Notes under the pieces: generated by a model | The model's input: the letters and a program-made list of their open reading frames with translations, nothing else | What the model was told of the DNA's origin: nothing | The model's database searches: none | Shown: one piece after another, positions 43,685-54,050 of the stretch | Numbering within the stretch: position 1 is the first letter of the stretch | Layout: every line of letters begins with the position of its first letter | Position numbers and translations under genes: made by a program | Assembly (NCBI RefSeq): GCF_016920785.2 | Contig: NW_024609836.1 | Coordinates: forward strand, 5,140,406 to 5,204,405 | Direction: 5' to 3' | Source of the DNA: Ixodes scapularis | Lineage: Eukaryota > Arthropoda > Arachnida > Ixodida > Ixodidae | Length of the DNA stretch: 64,000 nucleotides

Positions 43685-45827
43685 CTGGGGGACACCCGCA
43701 GACAAGTTACTCAAAAAAAGTCATTCAGTTAAGGGGGGACGTGGGTCTTAAAATATAAAAAATTGTGAAAAATGCTTTTTCTCAAAGTCCACGATTTTGA
43801 GGTCTATATAGTCCAGAGTATGTCCTCACAAAATATAAATGCTTAATTCAATCTCTAGATATTAAACTAATGACAATTTGTAAGCGTTGACAGACCTGAA
43901 TTCAAGCCTAAACTCTAAAAATTTGAACAAACTTTCAAGCCGTCGGAGCACCGCAACGGCTTAACTGATCGGAGCCATCTTGGTCCTGTTCGAAAGGTGG
44001 TTTCCCGCGCTTATTTTTTCCGCGCTCCAAAGCGGTGTACCCCTCAAGGCCGTGACGTCATCGATGCTGTACAAAAGGCCGTCACCAGCGCTAGAAAAGA
44101 AGCTGATTGGGCAAAGCGTGCTTCTCCGAGGCGCAGCTCCCTCATTGGCTGAAACGCGCGCCTCCTCTCCTGGCTTCCCCGGCGCGTCGTCTCGGTCGCT
44201 CCGCGGGCTCCCGCGTCGTCTGCTTTTGCTCGCTTTGCCGTTCAAGACGCACACTGCATTCGCATTTCTCCACTTTCTATATCAATATTTTCAGTGTTTT
44301 TCATGTGCTTCCTAGTGTTTTGTTTGTTTCCTGTCATCTTCGCATCGTTCATGTAAATATTTTGATACCTCCACTATGTTTAGCTTTCCCGTTTCGTATA
44401 TATTCGCCCTCCTGCGTCGTCAATCTTTGTTTCGTTCTGCGCGCTTCGAGTTCTGATGGCTGGGGACACCCGTTTGAAGGCCAACACGCAGAGACTAAAC
44501 ACAAAGAGGAGACGTGCCTGGAACAAGAAGACCTCTGCATCAAGGAAAACGACACCGTCGACTTTGCCGATGCCACAAGCCGCTCTACCGCTGGTGGACG
44601 CGACTGGATCAAGTTCGTGTTTGACAACTTTGCCGATGCCTCAAGCCGCTTTTCCGCTCATGGACGTGGCTGGACCAAGTTCGTCTAGAGATCGAATTGA
44701 CACTGTGTTCTATACGGAGGAGGAGTCTGTGGAGCGCAAACAATGTGCGGACGACAAAAAGGCTTCGTTGGCAGATCAGTTGGCGACTTCACGAAAGTTT
44801 CAGCTCCTCGACGTCTGCATGGAGAGCACGACACCGACTGCGGCACGGAGTACGTCATCGTGGACATGAAAGTGCTACAAGAACTCTTTGCGTCCACGGC
44901 ATGCGGCAAGTGCGGAGTGGCTACCGTAGGACTTTCAAAGTGCGAAGAGAGGCAGTACGGCCTGGCAGTGAAGTTGGTTCTCACGTGTTCGTGCTGCGAT
45001 TTCGCCGAGAGTCGGTTTTCTTTTCCACGAGTCGCCGGGGAAGCCAAGATTACGCCCTTCGAGGTCAACTTGAGGGCAATGAAGGGAATACAGAGCATAG
45101 GAAAGGGGGCGACTGCGCACGCAGACTTCTGTGCAACCTTCGACCTCTCCCACCGAGGGCTTCATCATAAGACGTTCAGGGGACACATGGACACCATGGT
45201 GCAGGCTTGCCAGGCAGCAGCAACAGCCACAGAAGCAGCGAGCGTTCAGGTGGTGAAGGACGTCTATGAGAGCTTCCTCAATTCTCCCAAAAACGTGGAT
45301 ATAATTTTTGACGGCACATGGAAGACACGCAGACACAACTCCAACATCGCAGTGGGGTACATCCTCGAGCTTTACACTGGCCTTGTGCTAGACAACGCTG
45401 TCCTCTCAAGGTACTGCCGTGGCTGCCAGGGTGCACCTGACCCGGACGACGACAGCTATGGGGACTAAGCGATCAACCGCAAGTGTATGAAGAACATTGA
45501 CTGCAACGCAGGACGAATGGAAGCCAAGGTAGCCTTCATTCTGTTCAGGCGGTCCCAGGCAAAGAATGGACTGCGCTACACCACCATCCTTTCCGATGGC
45601 GACAGCCGCACCTTCATGCCCTGACACAAGACAGCATCTATGGATATCTCAACATTGAGAAAAAAGACTGCCTGAACCATGTACACAAGCGGATGGGAGC
45701 AGCTCTTCATACCCTGGTGGAGAAGAAGAAGGCACAGGGAGAGTCGCTCGGAGGAAAGGGAAAGCTGACCCAGGACAAGATAAAAAAAATAACAAACTAC
45801 TATGGGTACGCCTTGAGAAGCTACAAG

Positions 45828-48214
45828 TATTGTTTATTGTTTATTCTTATTTTCAGTGACCCAACAGCTCGACGCCTCCTTAGTGGTGCACTTATTCCTT
45901 CAGAAATACAACGCTAAACAGGATAAAAGCGAAACATTAGGAAAGAACAATAGCCTCAACACACTGTCGAAATTTACGCTTTTCATCAAATATATCAAGG
46001 CTAGCATTCGCACAAATCTGTTCTAAATGGTTATAAGTCAATTGTAGGCGTGTTATGGGTGCAGCATGATAAAAGTCTATAGGATAAAACAAAGTATGAA
46101 GTCTACAAGACTGACGAGGAACGTGCAAATAGATGTGGCCGAGTAGCTCTGGGGAGTCAATTATACCATTTACAATCTTATACAAGTATGTCAGTTCACG
46201 AATTGTTCTCCTGTTATGCAACGAGTCTAACTTCACGAGTTCACAAATCCTCTCATAACTATAGAAATAATTCGGTTGAAAATAACGATCAAACAAAACA
46301 CGAACAAACCTACGTTGAACACTCTCAATTAAACCTGAATTTGTCACTCCAATACAGTTCCAGACAACTGAGGCATATTCAACATGACTACGCACCAGTG
46401 AAGAGAACAAACGTAAAATACAAAGTGGTTTAGAAAAATCGCGTGTCACTCGTGTAATGGCTCCCAGCACTCGAAAGGAAGCATTCGTAATTGTGGTCAC
46501 GTGATGGTTGAAATTAATTGCAGGATCCATAAAAACGCCTAGATCACGAATGACCTCAACGCGAGTAATATTGGTGGAATCTAATACATAGGGAAAACTC
46601 ATAATTTCACGCTTCCTAGAAAAGGACATAACTTTCGTCTTTGACTCATTTAAGAGTAGGTCATTTGAAAAACACCACGCCGAAATAGAATCTATATCGC
46701 GCTGAAGACATTTACAATCGTCAACCGTTTTAACCGCTGTAAACAACTTAATATCATCAGCAAATAACAAAAACCGCGTGTGTTTGATGCAGGAAGTTAG
46801 ATCATTTACAAAAACCAAAAACAGCAGAGGACCGAGGTTACTGCCTTGAGGAACCCCAGAAGTAGATAAAAAAGGAGCAGATAATCGGCCGGATACTCGC
46901 ACAAAGTTAAGCCGGTGAGATAAGTAACTATCGAGGAGACGACAGTACTTAAGGGACAGACCGTAACTACAGAGTTTACTCAACAGTAATCGGTGATTAA
47001 CTTTGTCAAAAGCTTTGCTCATATCAAAGTAGACTACATCCGCTTGTCCTCCGCTATGGACAGGTGGTACAATCTGATGTAGGAAGGAACACAGGTTTGT
47101 TTCTGTGGAGCGGCCTTTCATGAAACCATGTTGCTCAGGAATAATTTTCCGACAAAAATATGCGTAAAGGCGGGTGTGCAAAACAATTTCATAAACTTTA
47201 GAAAAACTACAAAGGAGGGAGACTGGCCTATAGTTGTTAACCATGGATCGATCTCCCGATTTATGTAATGGAACAACAACAGAGCGCTTCCAAGCGGTAG
47301 GAAATGTTTCAGATGCAAGTGATAAGTTAAAGATATGAACCAAAACTGGACAAAGGAGTGGAGCACAACCTTTTACTATGAAGCTGGGAATTCCATCTAT
47401 TCCCGTAGATAACTTTGGTTTCAATTTTTTAATTGCCTCCAAGACTTCAGATTCATTAATTGGAGCAACAGTCAAAAAATCCAGGCAGTTTATATTCGAG
47501 CTAGGCATTAGGCCATTATTTGTACTGAAAGAAGCACTAAAGTGGCGCGCAAAAAGATTAGCTACATCAACAGGGTCAGAGACGCAATCCTCATTATCTC
47601 GCAATGTGATCGTGGTAACATTCTCTTTGATGCTCTCTTTGACAAACTTCCACATACACTGTGGCTGTGTGCTCAATGATTGCTCGGCGATGTCAGCATG
47701 TTGTTGTTTATCTCGCTTAAACAATTGTTTCGCCTCTGCACGACATTGACTAAATCTCGTGTACCAAACGACATTGCCAGTTTTTTTGTACAGGCGATGA
47801 TAGTGTAGCTTGCGCCTTAAGCAATGTCTTAGTTCCTTTGAGAACCATATGGGATAGTCACTTTTATGAGACACCCTCTTTGGTATAAAGAGTCGCATGC
47901 TTTCCTGGACAATAGTCGAAAGTGTGGAAGTTGATGATTCAACACACTGATCAGCTAGAACATTACTCCAGTCATAGTCCCGAAGATACTGATACAATGA
48001 ATAGTAATCACCGTTGGAGTAGGAAAACCATGACTGTGAATGGAAAATTCGCTTGGCAAGTGGGAAGAAAAATGATACAATAAAAGGTTGATGATAGTTA
48101 TCCACCCGAGATAGCGGAGCTTTGGCAAGACTGATATCAACAGCCGAAGTGACCAGGGCAAGGTCAAGTATGTTTCCACAACAGTTGCGTACAGTATTAC
48201 GTTGTTGTGATGTT
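45828..48214 (-). mobile_element. 5'-truncated LINE in the Kolobok transposase
   Basis: The minus-strand LINE ends in an AATAAACAATAAACAATA-type tail at 45828, directly after the transposase codons for RSYK. It begins near 48214, just before the codons for DVPGMKK. No clear target duplication was found; a few target bases may be lost. The element lacks ORF1 and most of the endonuclease, as expected for 5' truncation during target-primed reverse transcription. Confidence 0.85.
45937..48214 (-). CDS. LINE ORF2: endonuclease end and intact-looking reverse transcriptase
   Basis: Uninterrupted for about 758 codons on the minus strand, ending at the stop at 45937. Residues at the start (GNILDLALVT) are the last part of an AP-type endonuclease. 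RT motifs follow: SVVVPLHKSGDRSMVNNYRP, EQHGFMKGRST, DVVYFDMSKAFDKVNH, SGVPQGSNLGPLLF and the catalytic LLFADDIKLF, then DLGVFMD and a helical C-terminal part (SLHNRRTIRELTYLYKI). All catalytic aspartates are present. The clade is within the Jockey/CR1/I assemblage; I cannot narrow it. The open frame extends 86 codons further to an ATG at 48471, but that part is antisense to the Kolobok gene and not LINE protein. 5' truncation removes its promoter, so it is probably not expressed as an element. Confidence 0.85.
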
Positions 48215-48839
48215 ATGATGTGCCAGGGATGAAAAAGGCAGTGCAAGCAACTTTGTTGCACATGACCTCGACAGATGAAGCCCTGGACCACAGCCACTGT
48301 CTTGAGGGGGACAGTTCCTGGTGCTCCTACAACCGGGCACTGGCCAACCACGAGGAGCCACCACCACACAAGAACCCACTGCCAGGCTTCATTCACACTG
48401 CGCTGGAGCCAGTCTTTGAGAGGCTGGGCGACCGGGCACTCCTGAAGCGCTGCAGTGATGGCATGACGCACAGCGCCATAGAGTGCCTACACTCTGTGAT
48501 CTGGGGCCAGAACTCTAAGAACACACGACTCTTTACTGCCAGTGCAGAGGGCTGTCGCTGAAGCCATGTCACGCTTCAACCAGGGAATGGCAAAGACGAG
48601 CAAGGCTGTAGCAGCACAGCTTGGCTACAGCACAGGTAGCTGCCTGATTCGCAGGAGTCTTGAGAAAGACAGGCGGAGGCTTCGCAAGGCCAACAAGGCT
48701 CACCCTGAAAGTGAAAAGGTCCAGAAGAGGATGGCCAAGAGACACAAGCCTGCCAGGGCCCAGGACTACAGCCCAGGACTGCTATGACCGTGTGCGCACA
48801 TCGGAGACTACTAAACTGATTTCCCGTTTTCATGTGTTT

Positions 48840-49190
48840 TTTTTTTTTGTTTTTTTTTTTTTTGGTCAGGTGCCATTTTTTTACAGAGGTTTTGATTATG
48901 TTTCCATAAGAAAATTGCAATAAACTTGGTGTCGTTTTCAGCAACAACTGAACTGCACCCTAAAGCTTTCTTTTTTTTTTTTTCTCTAGACTTGATATAT
49001 AGGGGGCGACAAAGCTGAGAAAATCACACTTCAAGTGTGATTTTCTCAGCTTTGTCTTTTTTGTCCAGAGCCATTGCCTTACGGAAGTCATAATGTTTGC
49101 ATGGGCGGATTTCAGTAAGCTTGGTATCATTGTTTTCAGTAACAACTGAGGTGTATCCTAAAGCTTTTCTTTTTCATCTAGAATCTATAG
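48840..49190 (+). repeat. Kolobok 3' UTR with internal duplication and poly-T tracts
   Basis: A segment from about 48870-48975 recurs diverged at about 49070-49180: GCCATT, TCAGYAACAACTGA, CCTAAAGCTTT and CTAGA-type blocks. T-tracts at 48838-48863 and 48971-48983. A polyadenylation hexamer AATAAA is at 48919-48924. Confidence 0.6.
49008..49056. repeat. Perfect 24-bp palindrome with 1-nt centre
   Basis: GACAAAGCTGAGAAAATCAC plus ACTT at 49008-49031 pairs exactly with 49033-49056. It lies between the two halves of the duplicated 3' UTR, suggesting a template-switch origin. Confidence 0.9.
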
Positions 49191-49556
49191 GTAAAAAGTA
49201 ATTAGCTGAAACGTGGATTATTTAGTGACAAGTTTTTGCTTTGAAATTTCATGATTTATTTCTGGTAGACAAAATGGCTTTGTAAACATTCAATTAGCTT
49301 CAGGATATATGGTGAACCCTTGGAAATCACTGCATATTGTTAAAATATAAATTTTTTATGTGAACTTACCATAACGACCCGTAAGAAATTACCTTACTGG
49401 AATTTTATATTTTGCCATATTTTTTGTTCTAAAAGATATCCGAAATTCAACTGCAGATTTGAAATCACCATCCAATGATATATCTGCATGCCAACCTTCA
49501 GCAACGTATCCCAATAAATAAAAAAAACATATTTAAGTACCCTAGTCCCACCTTAA

Positions 49557-50282
49557 GGTACTGAAGAGTGGCCTCAAAAGTAATTTGAGTAGAGTAGAAG
49601 TCACTCAAATGAAAAGTAATTTAGTAAATTACTAACTGCCATAAAAAAAGTAGCAAATTACTTTTCAAATTACTTTTATATTTTTTATGGTACCAAGAAA
49701 AAGAAAGTATATAGGTTTTGGTAGCCAAGTATAAAGCGGCTTGTGTTTTCACAGAAATGCTTTAATAGTGGTTCTGCTTCTGTGTGCCTAATTGTTTTGT
49801 ACTTCTTTTTGTTTTTCGGTCAACAATGCACTCTAGATGTATGGTTTCTACTTTGATTTTTAGCACTGCTTGAGCTTGATCTTGAAGACAGTGTTTGCTT
49901 GTTTATAGTGTTGCATCTAAAAAGTACTTGAAGTAAAGTACAAAGTCAATTAGAGGTTATGTATTTTAAGTAAAGTAGTAAGTATACCTGGTGCAGATAC
50001 TTGAAGTAAAGTTCTATAAATACAATATGTACTTTCAAAGGAAAGTACAAGTACTTTTTAACAAAATCTTTCAAGATGACCTGTCATCCCCCATACAGTT
50101 TTTTTTAAACTGGAATGCATTGCTCCAGTAGTAATTGGAGGTGCATCAGGTTTTCATGGAAATGGCAGCAAATATTGGATGAAGTCAAGTCGCCACAGAG
50201 TGGTTGTTTTACTTTCGCTGACAAGCTATTCAACACAACCAAATTACAGTACACTTATTTGTATTGCCCTTACAGGTGCCAT
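49557..50282 (+). repeat. hAT-like low-complexity terminal sequence
   Basis: Repeated AAGTAATTTGAGTA, AAATTACTTTTCAAATTAC and ACTTGAAGTAAAGTA wording, typical for non-coding ends of some hAT elements. The left flank of the Kolobok (CAAGTTACTCAAAAAAAGTC near 43705) has the same wording. Exact ends not found. Confidence 0.4.
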
Positions 50283-50284
50283 TA

Positions 50285-51237
50285 CAGTAGACTCATTAAT
50301 TCAAACTCCAGGAAGTCACAAATTTTCGTTTGAATTATCAGAACTTTGAATGATCAGAAATTCATCTAAATATGATACTAGACAACATTATGATTTGTTA
50401 CGTGGATAACTACACATACAAAGCAGATTTTTGACAGTTTCCTCTACATAGGCCTAATTATAAGTAAGTACAGGCATAACACATTGGTGAAAGAACTGCG
50501 ACGTTAAGTTTATCCATCTGGCAAAAAAATTGTCGGTTGTGGACTTTTAGTCAGCACATGAGATCTCAAAACAAAATTTGCAATGCGAGCCAACGCAAGT
50601 AGCTCTTTTCGGGACTCTTCCTTTGTGGACAAAAACTTCCGGAGCTGAGCGATGTGCTCAAAGGCCTCATTGACAGTTGGTAGTGGGTCATCCCTTTGTT
50701 CATCGTCATCTTCACTCTCACTGCTGCACTGTGCTGGCATTACTTCCTGCACTATGTCCTCTAATGAGTCATCACGACAAACACACGCATAGCATATTCC
50801 GCCAGCTCGGCGTTCACATTATGTGCTTCAAGGCCAGGAAGCATGATGCCAATGAGCTGGTCCTCATCCTCGATGTCGTCTTGGTGTCATCATTGCTAGT
50901 CTTGAAGCACATAATGTGATCGCCGTTTTTCACTAATCTGTGCCCGCTTAAGCCCCGTTGAGTGCGCTTCTTTTCGAGCACCAGTGCACTGCGGAGAAGC
51001 CACACTTGCGAAAGCAAGCTCCGCGGGTATTGCTTCTCTGCGGTGCACCGGTGCTCAGAAAGAAGCGCACTCAACGGGGCCGCAAGAACAAAAAAGTATG
51101 AACTAAGCGAAAACGTTGTTCGAATTAAGCGGCTTATAAATACATTTAACATATAGCGGCAAAACCAAGATTTTCCAGTCTGTTTGAATTAACCGGAAGT
51201 ACGAAATATCCGAGTTTGAATTATCGCGAGCCTACTG
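50285..51237. mobile_element. Tigger/pogo element, deletion derivative, 953 bp
   Basis: TA|CAGTAGACTCATTAATTC at the left and ATTATCGCGAGCCTACTG|TA at the right, with further inverted TTTGAATTA blocks inside. The interior keeps the transposase C-terminus (50510-50752, minus). Two local palindromes lie inside: CATTATGTGCTTCAAG with its complement near 50815/50905, and CCCCGTTGAGTGCGCTTCTT with its complement near 50953/51075. Confidence 0.85.
50510..50752 (-). pseudogene. Tigger transposase C-terminal tail
   Basis: The minus-strand frame reads SSESEDDDEQRDDPLPTVNE, then AFEHIAQLRKFLSTKEES. An acidic stretch followed by EA-x2-x-I-x-x-LRxFL is the usual ending of Tigger/pogo transposases after the DDE domain. 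The frame ends at a stop at 50510. The CENP-B-type helix-turn-helix and the catalytic domain are missing, in line with the short element. About 80 residues remain. Confidence 0.7.
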
Positions 51238-51239
51238 TA

Positions 51240-51570
51240 TTGACCCGGTGCATAGAGCAGTCTTTGGTTTGAACTGGAACGGATGTTGGCTCCGTTTGCT
51301 GGCTTGTTTTGTCCGCTTTACGTAAGATGGAAAGCGCCTTCCCGCACGCCTCCGACGGCGCCGTCGACGTGCACTCCTCTAAACAAACTCTCCGGCGTGC
51401 ACAAGGGACGCGACAATGTGAAGCCGAGGTAACGACCCCGTTTGCACGACACTCGGGAGGAAAGACTTCCAAAGTGTGCACACCGTAGGCGGCGATAGAG
51501 AAAAGCTGCACCATTTGCAGCCCAAACCGCCGGGAGAACAGACTGGCTCTTCCAAGACATTGATGGCAAT
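51240..51570. other. No gene seen
   Basis: Moderately GC-rich spacer between the Tigger element and the phrase repeat. Frames on the minus strand are unrecognised. Confidence 0.35.
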
Positions 51571-51990
51571 CAGTTCATCGACAAATTATTTGATTAGCAC
51601 GCCATGTCAATACAGTGAAATCTCGTTAATTCAAGCCCTCTTAATTCAAACTTCTGGATAATTCAAACTAACATGCAGGTCTTAAGATTGTTTCATTTAC
51701 ATGCCATGTTTCATCAATAGATTGTTTCATCGACAGCTCGGACAAGCTTTTTTCTCTACTGAGCCGTCGCAGGTCGACATCGCCAAGCAGCGTGAAACAT
51801 TGGGCCAGGCGCGTTACCACGTGCCCCAGTGATACACGCGCAACAAAACGTCCCTAAACCGTAGGATTGGTGTAACGGGTGTTGACGAAACGTTGGTGTC
51901 GACCGAGCGTGTCCACGAAAAGTCGTGCGCGAAATAGGTTTCCACGAAATGCATTTCGACGAAACGATGGGGACCCTACGTAAACCGTTG
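51570..51990 (-). repeat. TTTCGTCGACA phrase repeat, locus 3, with a Tigger MITE end
   Basis: In reverse complement, CGTAGGGTCCCCATCGTTTC, GTTTCGTCGAAATGC, TTTTCGTGGACACG and GTTTCGTCAACACC match the wording at 7229-7340. A partial Tigger MITE (TACAGTGAAATCTCGTTAAT at 51611) and TTTCATCGACA units at 51700-51745 lie on its lower side. Confidence 0.65.
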
Positions 51991-52217
51991 CGTGGGCGGC
52001 GTTCCCGTGCTTCGCCGCGTCGAAACCTCAGCACTAAATCCCGACGCGTTTAGTAGAGAGTCGGTGTGGCGATGGTGGCAATTTCGGCGTCTTTTTTGTT
52101 TTGTATTTTATATTTTTTCCATCTGTTGAATTTTAATGCATGTATTTTGTGTATCAGAGTTCTACATATTTAGTCGGGATGTGAAGGGAAAGAGAAGTGC
52201 CAGAGGAAAAAAGGGGA

Positions 52218-52250
52218 ACAATGTTTCGACCAAACGGTCTTTTTCAGGTA
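52218..52250 (-). ncRNA. Hammerhead-like core, copy 2
   Basis: On the minus strand CTGAAAA, GACC-GTTT-GGTC hairpin, GAAACATT. The CUGANGA box has one changed base. Counterpart of 53099-53127. Confidence 0.35.
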
Positions 52251-52391
52251 CACTAAAAGGGGAGATGACAGGTGAAAATATATATACGACGCATACAGAA
52301 AAAGCGGAGGTAAGACCTGACAGACTGGACGTCATGGAGTCGGAGAGGAAGGAAGTCCTCGAGTAAGGTGCAAGAGGTCTGAAGTCAAAAA

Positions 52392-52850
52392 GTGAAGGAA
52401 TGTGGACTGCCGACCTTGCTCCCCGGTACCACGCTGTGCGGCGCCCCGAAATGCCTTGCGTGCAAACATGGCGGCCCTCCTCTGGGCCTGCTAATGAGAA
52501 CCCCCAACAATCACGCCTGGAAATCTTCTAATCTGATACACATCACTTCCCGCACACTCTGTCCGACCTTATTACACGTCGGCGAAACCGACCGCCGACT
52601 CCACGAACGCTTCCGAGAACGCCGCAGACTTGCCGTGCCGAAAAGAACGGGCGAACTTTAATGCGACCTCTCCACACGCGTATCTAAACAGTTCTCCTCC
52701 GCGAATTGTTCCCAACTCGACGTGCGAGCAGGCGTCATCGAATCGGACTTTCATACATTCGCCTCGCGCCAAAAAATAAAAATGAAACAGATTCGTTTGT
52801 AACCTAAAGACGGAATTCCCTTCCCATTTAAACGAGAATGTGTTCATCTC
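52392..52850 (+). pseudogene. Penelope-like GIY-YIG endonuclease, broken
   Basis: Reads WKSSNLIHITSRTLCPTLLH followed by VGETDRRLHERFRERRRLAV, a decayed GIY-YIG motif (expected Y-x-G-E-T). A stop after GEL is followed in the same frame by NCSQLDVRAGVIESDFHTF and RQKIKMKQIRL, the usual C-terminal region. The upstream cysteine-rich linker (GAPKCLACKHGG) is also present. Only about 150 residues of the element remain, with no RT. Confidence 0.7.
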
Positions 52851-53098
52851 TCTCTCCCTCCCCCTTTTTGTTGATAATTTGGGTGGTCACACAGGGTGCC
52901 CTAGGCTATTCTCCCCTTCTCCTTTTTTATTTTGTCGATTGATAATGAGCTTCCCGCATTCCTCCCCTCGTCGACTCCAGACCTCCCGCACTTTCCACCT
53001 CCCTCTCAGACTCCCCGACCTCACAACATCTGTCACCTCCGCCTTTGGCATCTATGTCGTACATGTATTTTCATCTGTCATCTCCCCTTTTAGTAGAA

Positions 53099-53127
53099 TT
53101 GAAGAGGACCATTTGGTCGAAACGTCC
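53099..53127 (+). ncRNA. Hammerhead-like core, copy 3
   Basis: TTGAAGA, GGACC-ATTT-GGTC hairpin, GAAACGTCC. Compared with copy 2, the shared ancestor would read CTGAAGA, which fits the hammerhead CUGANGA box. Confidence 0.4.
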
Positions 53128-53583
53128 TTCGCCTCCTTTCCTCTTCTCTTTCTCTTACCATCCCCGCTCATATGCTATTTTAAAATCCCTACTAGTAATA
53201 CATTAACCATTCTACACTCAAATCTCGTTAATTAGAACTCGAAGGGGACCCAAACTTTGTTTGGATAAACCAGAACTCAAGGGGGACCCAAACTTTGTTC
53301 GAATAAACCAAAGTCTGATTCTATTGTTAAATTAACAGTGCAAATACGACAAGGAAGGATAGACAAGGAAGACAGGATAGAGCGCTGACTAACAACTGAC
53401 GTTTAATGAAAAGGAGAAAGAGGAAAAAGAACCCAAGAATGCTTTTAAAACATGCATAATAAAAACCCGCAAAAACATACGCTATAGCTTGAGTTGCCTG
53501 ATAATGAATTGCTAAGACTACCAAGCTTTAAGTTGCTCGCTTAAATGACTTGTTGAAAACGACTGAGTCCTGGGACGACGTGA

Positions 53584-54050
53584 CTAGAAACTCCGGTAGA
53601 AAAAAGGAGGAGGAAGTTTACGTTTAAAATATTCAAAGATGTTAAGGATTGTTAAAGATTGCGACTTAAAAAGTAAAGTTCTTTTGGTGACAAGGCCACG
53701 GACGGCGCGCTTACGCAGGCATCCCCACTGGACAGAATAACCTGTGCCTCGTAGAGCTTGCGAGTTCGTCGTTCCCCCGAAACGTTTCAGGATTTTTGTT
53801 TTCCTGAACGAGGCGGAGCACTGGCAGTCCTCGACATGTATGGCAAAGTGGCCTGCTGGCGACGACTTTAGTGACACGGCATGTTCTCTTAGACGATCGT
53901 TGACACACCTCCCTGTCTGACCCACATACACTTTCCCACAAGTAAACGGTATTTCGTATATGACTGCACATTGGCATTCGACGTATCTTTGTTGATGTTG
54001 AACTCCGCACACACCCTGTTGCTGCTGCTTGTTGTTAATTTTCGGGCACA
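53584..54050 (-). pseudogene. Penelope GIY-YIG endonuclease domain
   Basis: The minus-strand frame has a cysteine/glutamine linker (QQQQGVCGVQHQQRYVECQC) followed by GKVYVGQTGRCVNDRLREH, the GIY-YIG core with its conserved arginine, then HFAIHVEDCQC and a basic C-terminus ending at 53584. The domain looks intact. It is joined to the RT by a frame change near 54.05-54.3 kb, so the full protein cannot be made without a shift. In the element it serves to nick the target. Confidence 0.8.

Larger units (their letters stand above)
44456..48787 (+). pseudogene. Kolobok transposase (broken in several frames)
   Basis: Cut-and-paste transposase related to the Mutator-like transposase domain family. 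In order: basic, serine-rich N-terminus from ATG 44456 with two 22-residue repeats (TLPMPQAALPLVDATGSSS); ELFASTACGKCG and a second C-x2-C; FDGTWKTRRHNS (first catalytic D with GTW) then VLSRYCRGC; NIDCNAGRMEAK; LSDGDSRT; CLNHVHKRMGAALH; a break at 45828 where a LINE sits; then VPGMKKAVQA, GDSSWCSYNRA, LHSVIWGQNSKNTRLF and AEAMSRFNQG with a basic tail ending at 48787. Defects: frameshifts near 44828, 45617 and 48550, a stop at 45466, and the LINE. The motifs are well preserved, so decay is recent. AATAAA follows at 48919. Confidence 0.85.
43733..49552 (+). mobile_element. Kolobok transposon with TTAA target duplication, split by a LINE
   Basis: TTAA at 43729-43732 and 49553-49556 flank inverted ends: GGGGGGACGTGGGTCTTAAA at the left and, in reverse complement, GGTGGGACTAGGGTACTTAA at the right. 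TTAA targets and the transposase type fit the Kolobok superfamily. Total span is 5820 bp, about 3.4 kb without the LINE at 45828-48214. The transposase has one stop and about three frameshifts. The flanks on both sides share hAT-like AAGTAATTTGAGTA-type wording, so the host site may itself be an older element. Confidence 0.85.
52190..53150 (+). mobile_element. Penelope-like element with inverted terminal segments
   Basis: The segment 52190-52292 recurs in reverse complement at about 53045-53150: CACCTGTCATCTCCCCTTTT against CATCTGTCATCTCCCCTTTT, followed in both by a GACC...GGTCGAAAC core. Between them lies a plus-strand GIY-YIG fragment. Penelope-like elements are known for partial, tandem or inverted terminal copies. 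RT is absent. Confidence 0.7.

Noticed and set aside
48215..48471. N-terminal 86 codons of the long minus-strand frame ending at 45937
   Set aside because: This part is antisense to Kolobok transposase codons (VPGMKKAVQA, GDSSWCSYNRA); only the portion below 48214 is LINE.
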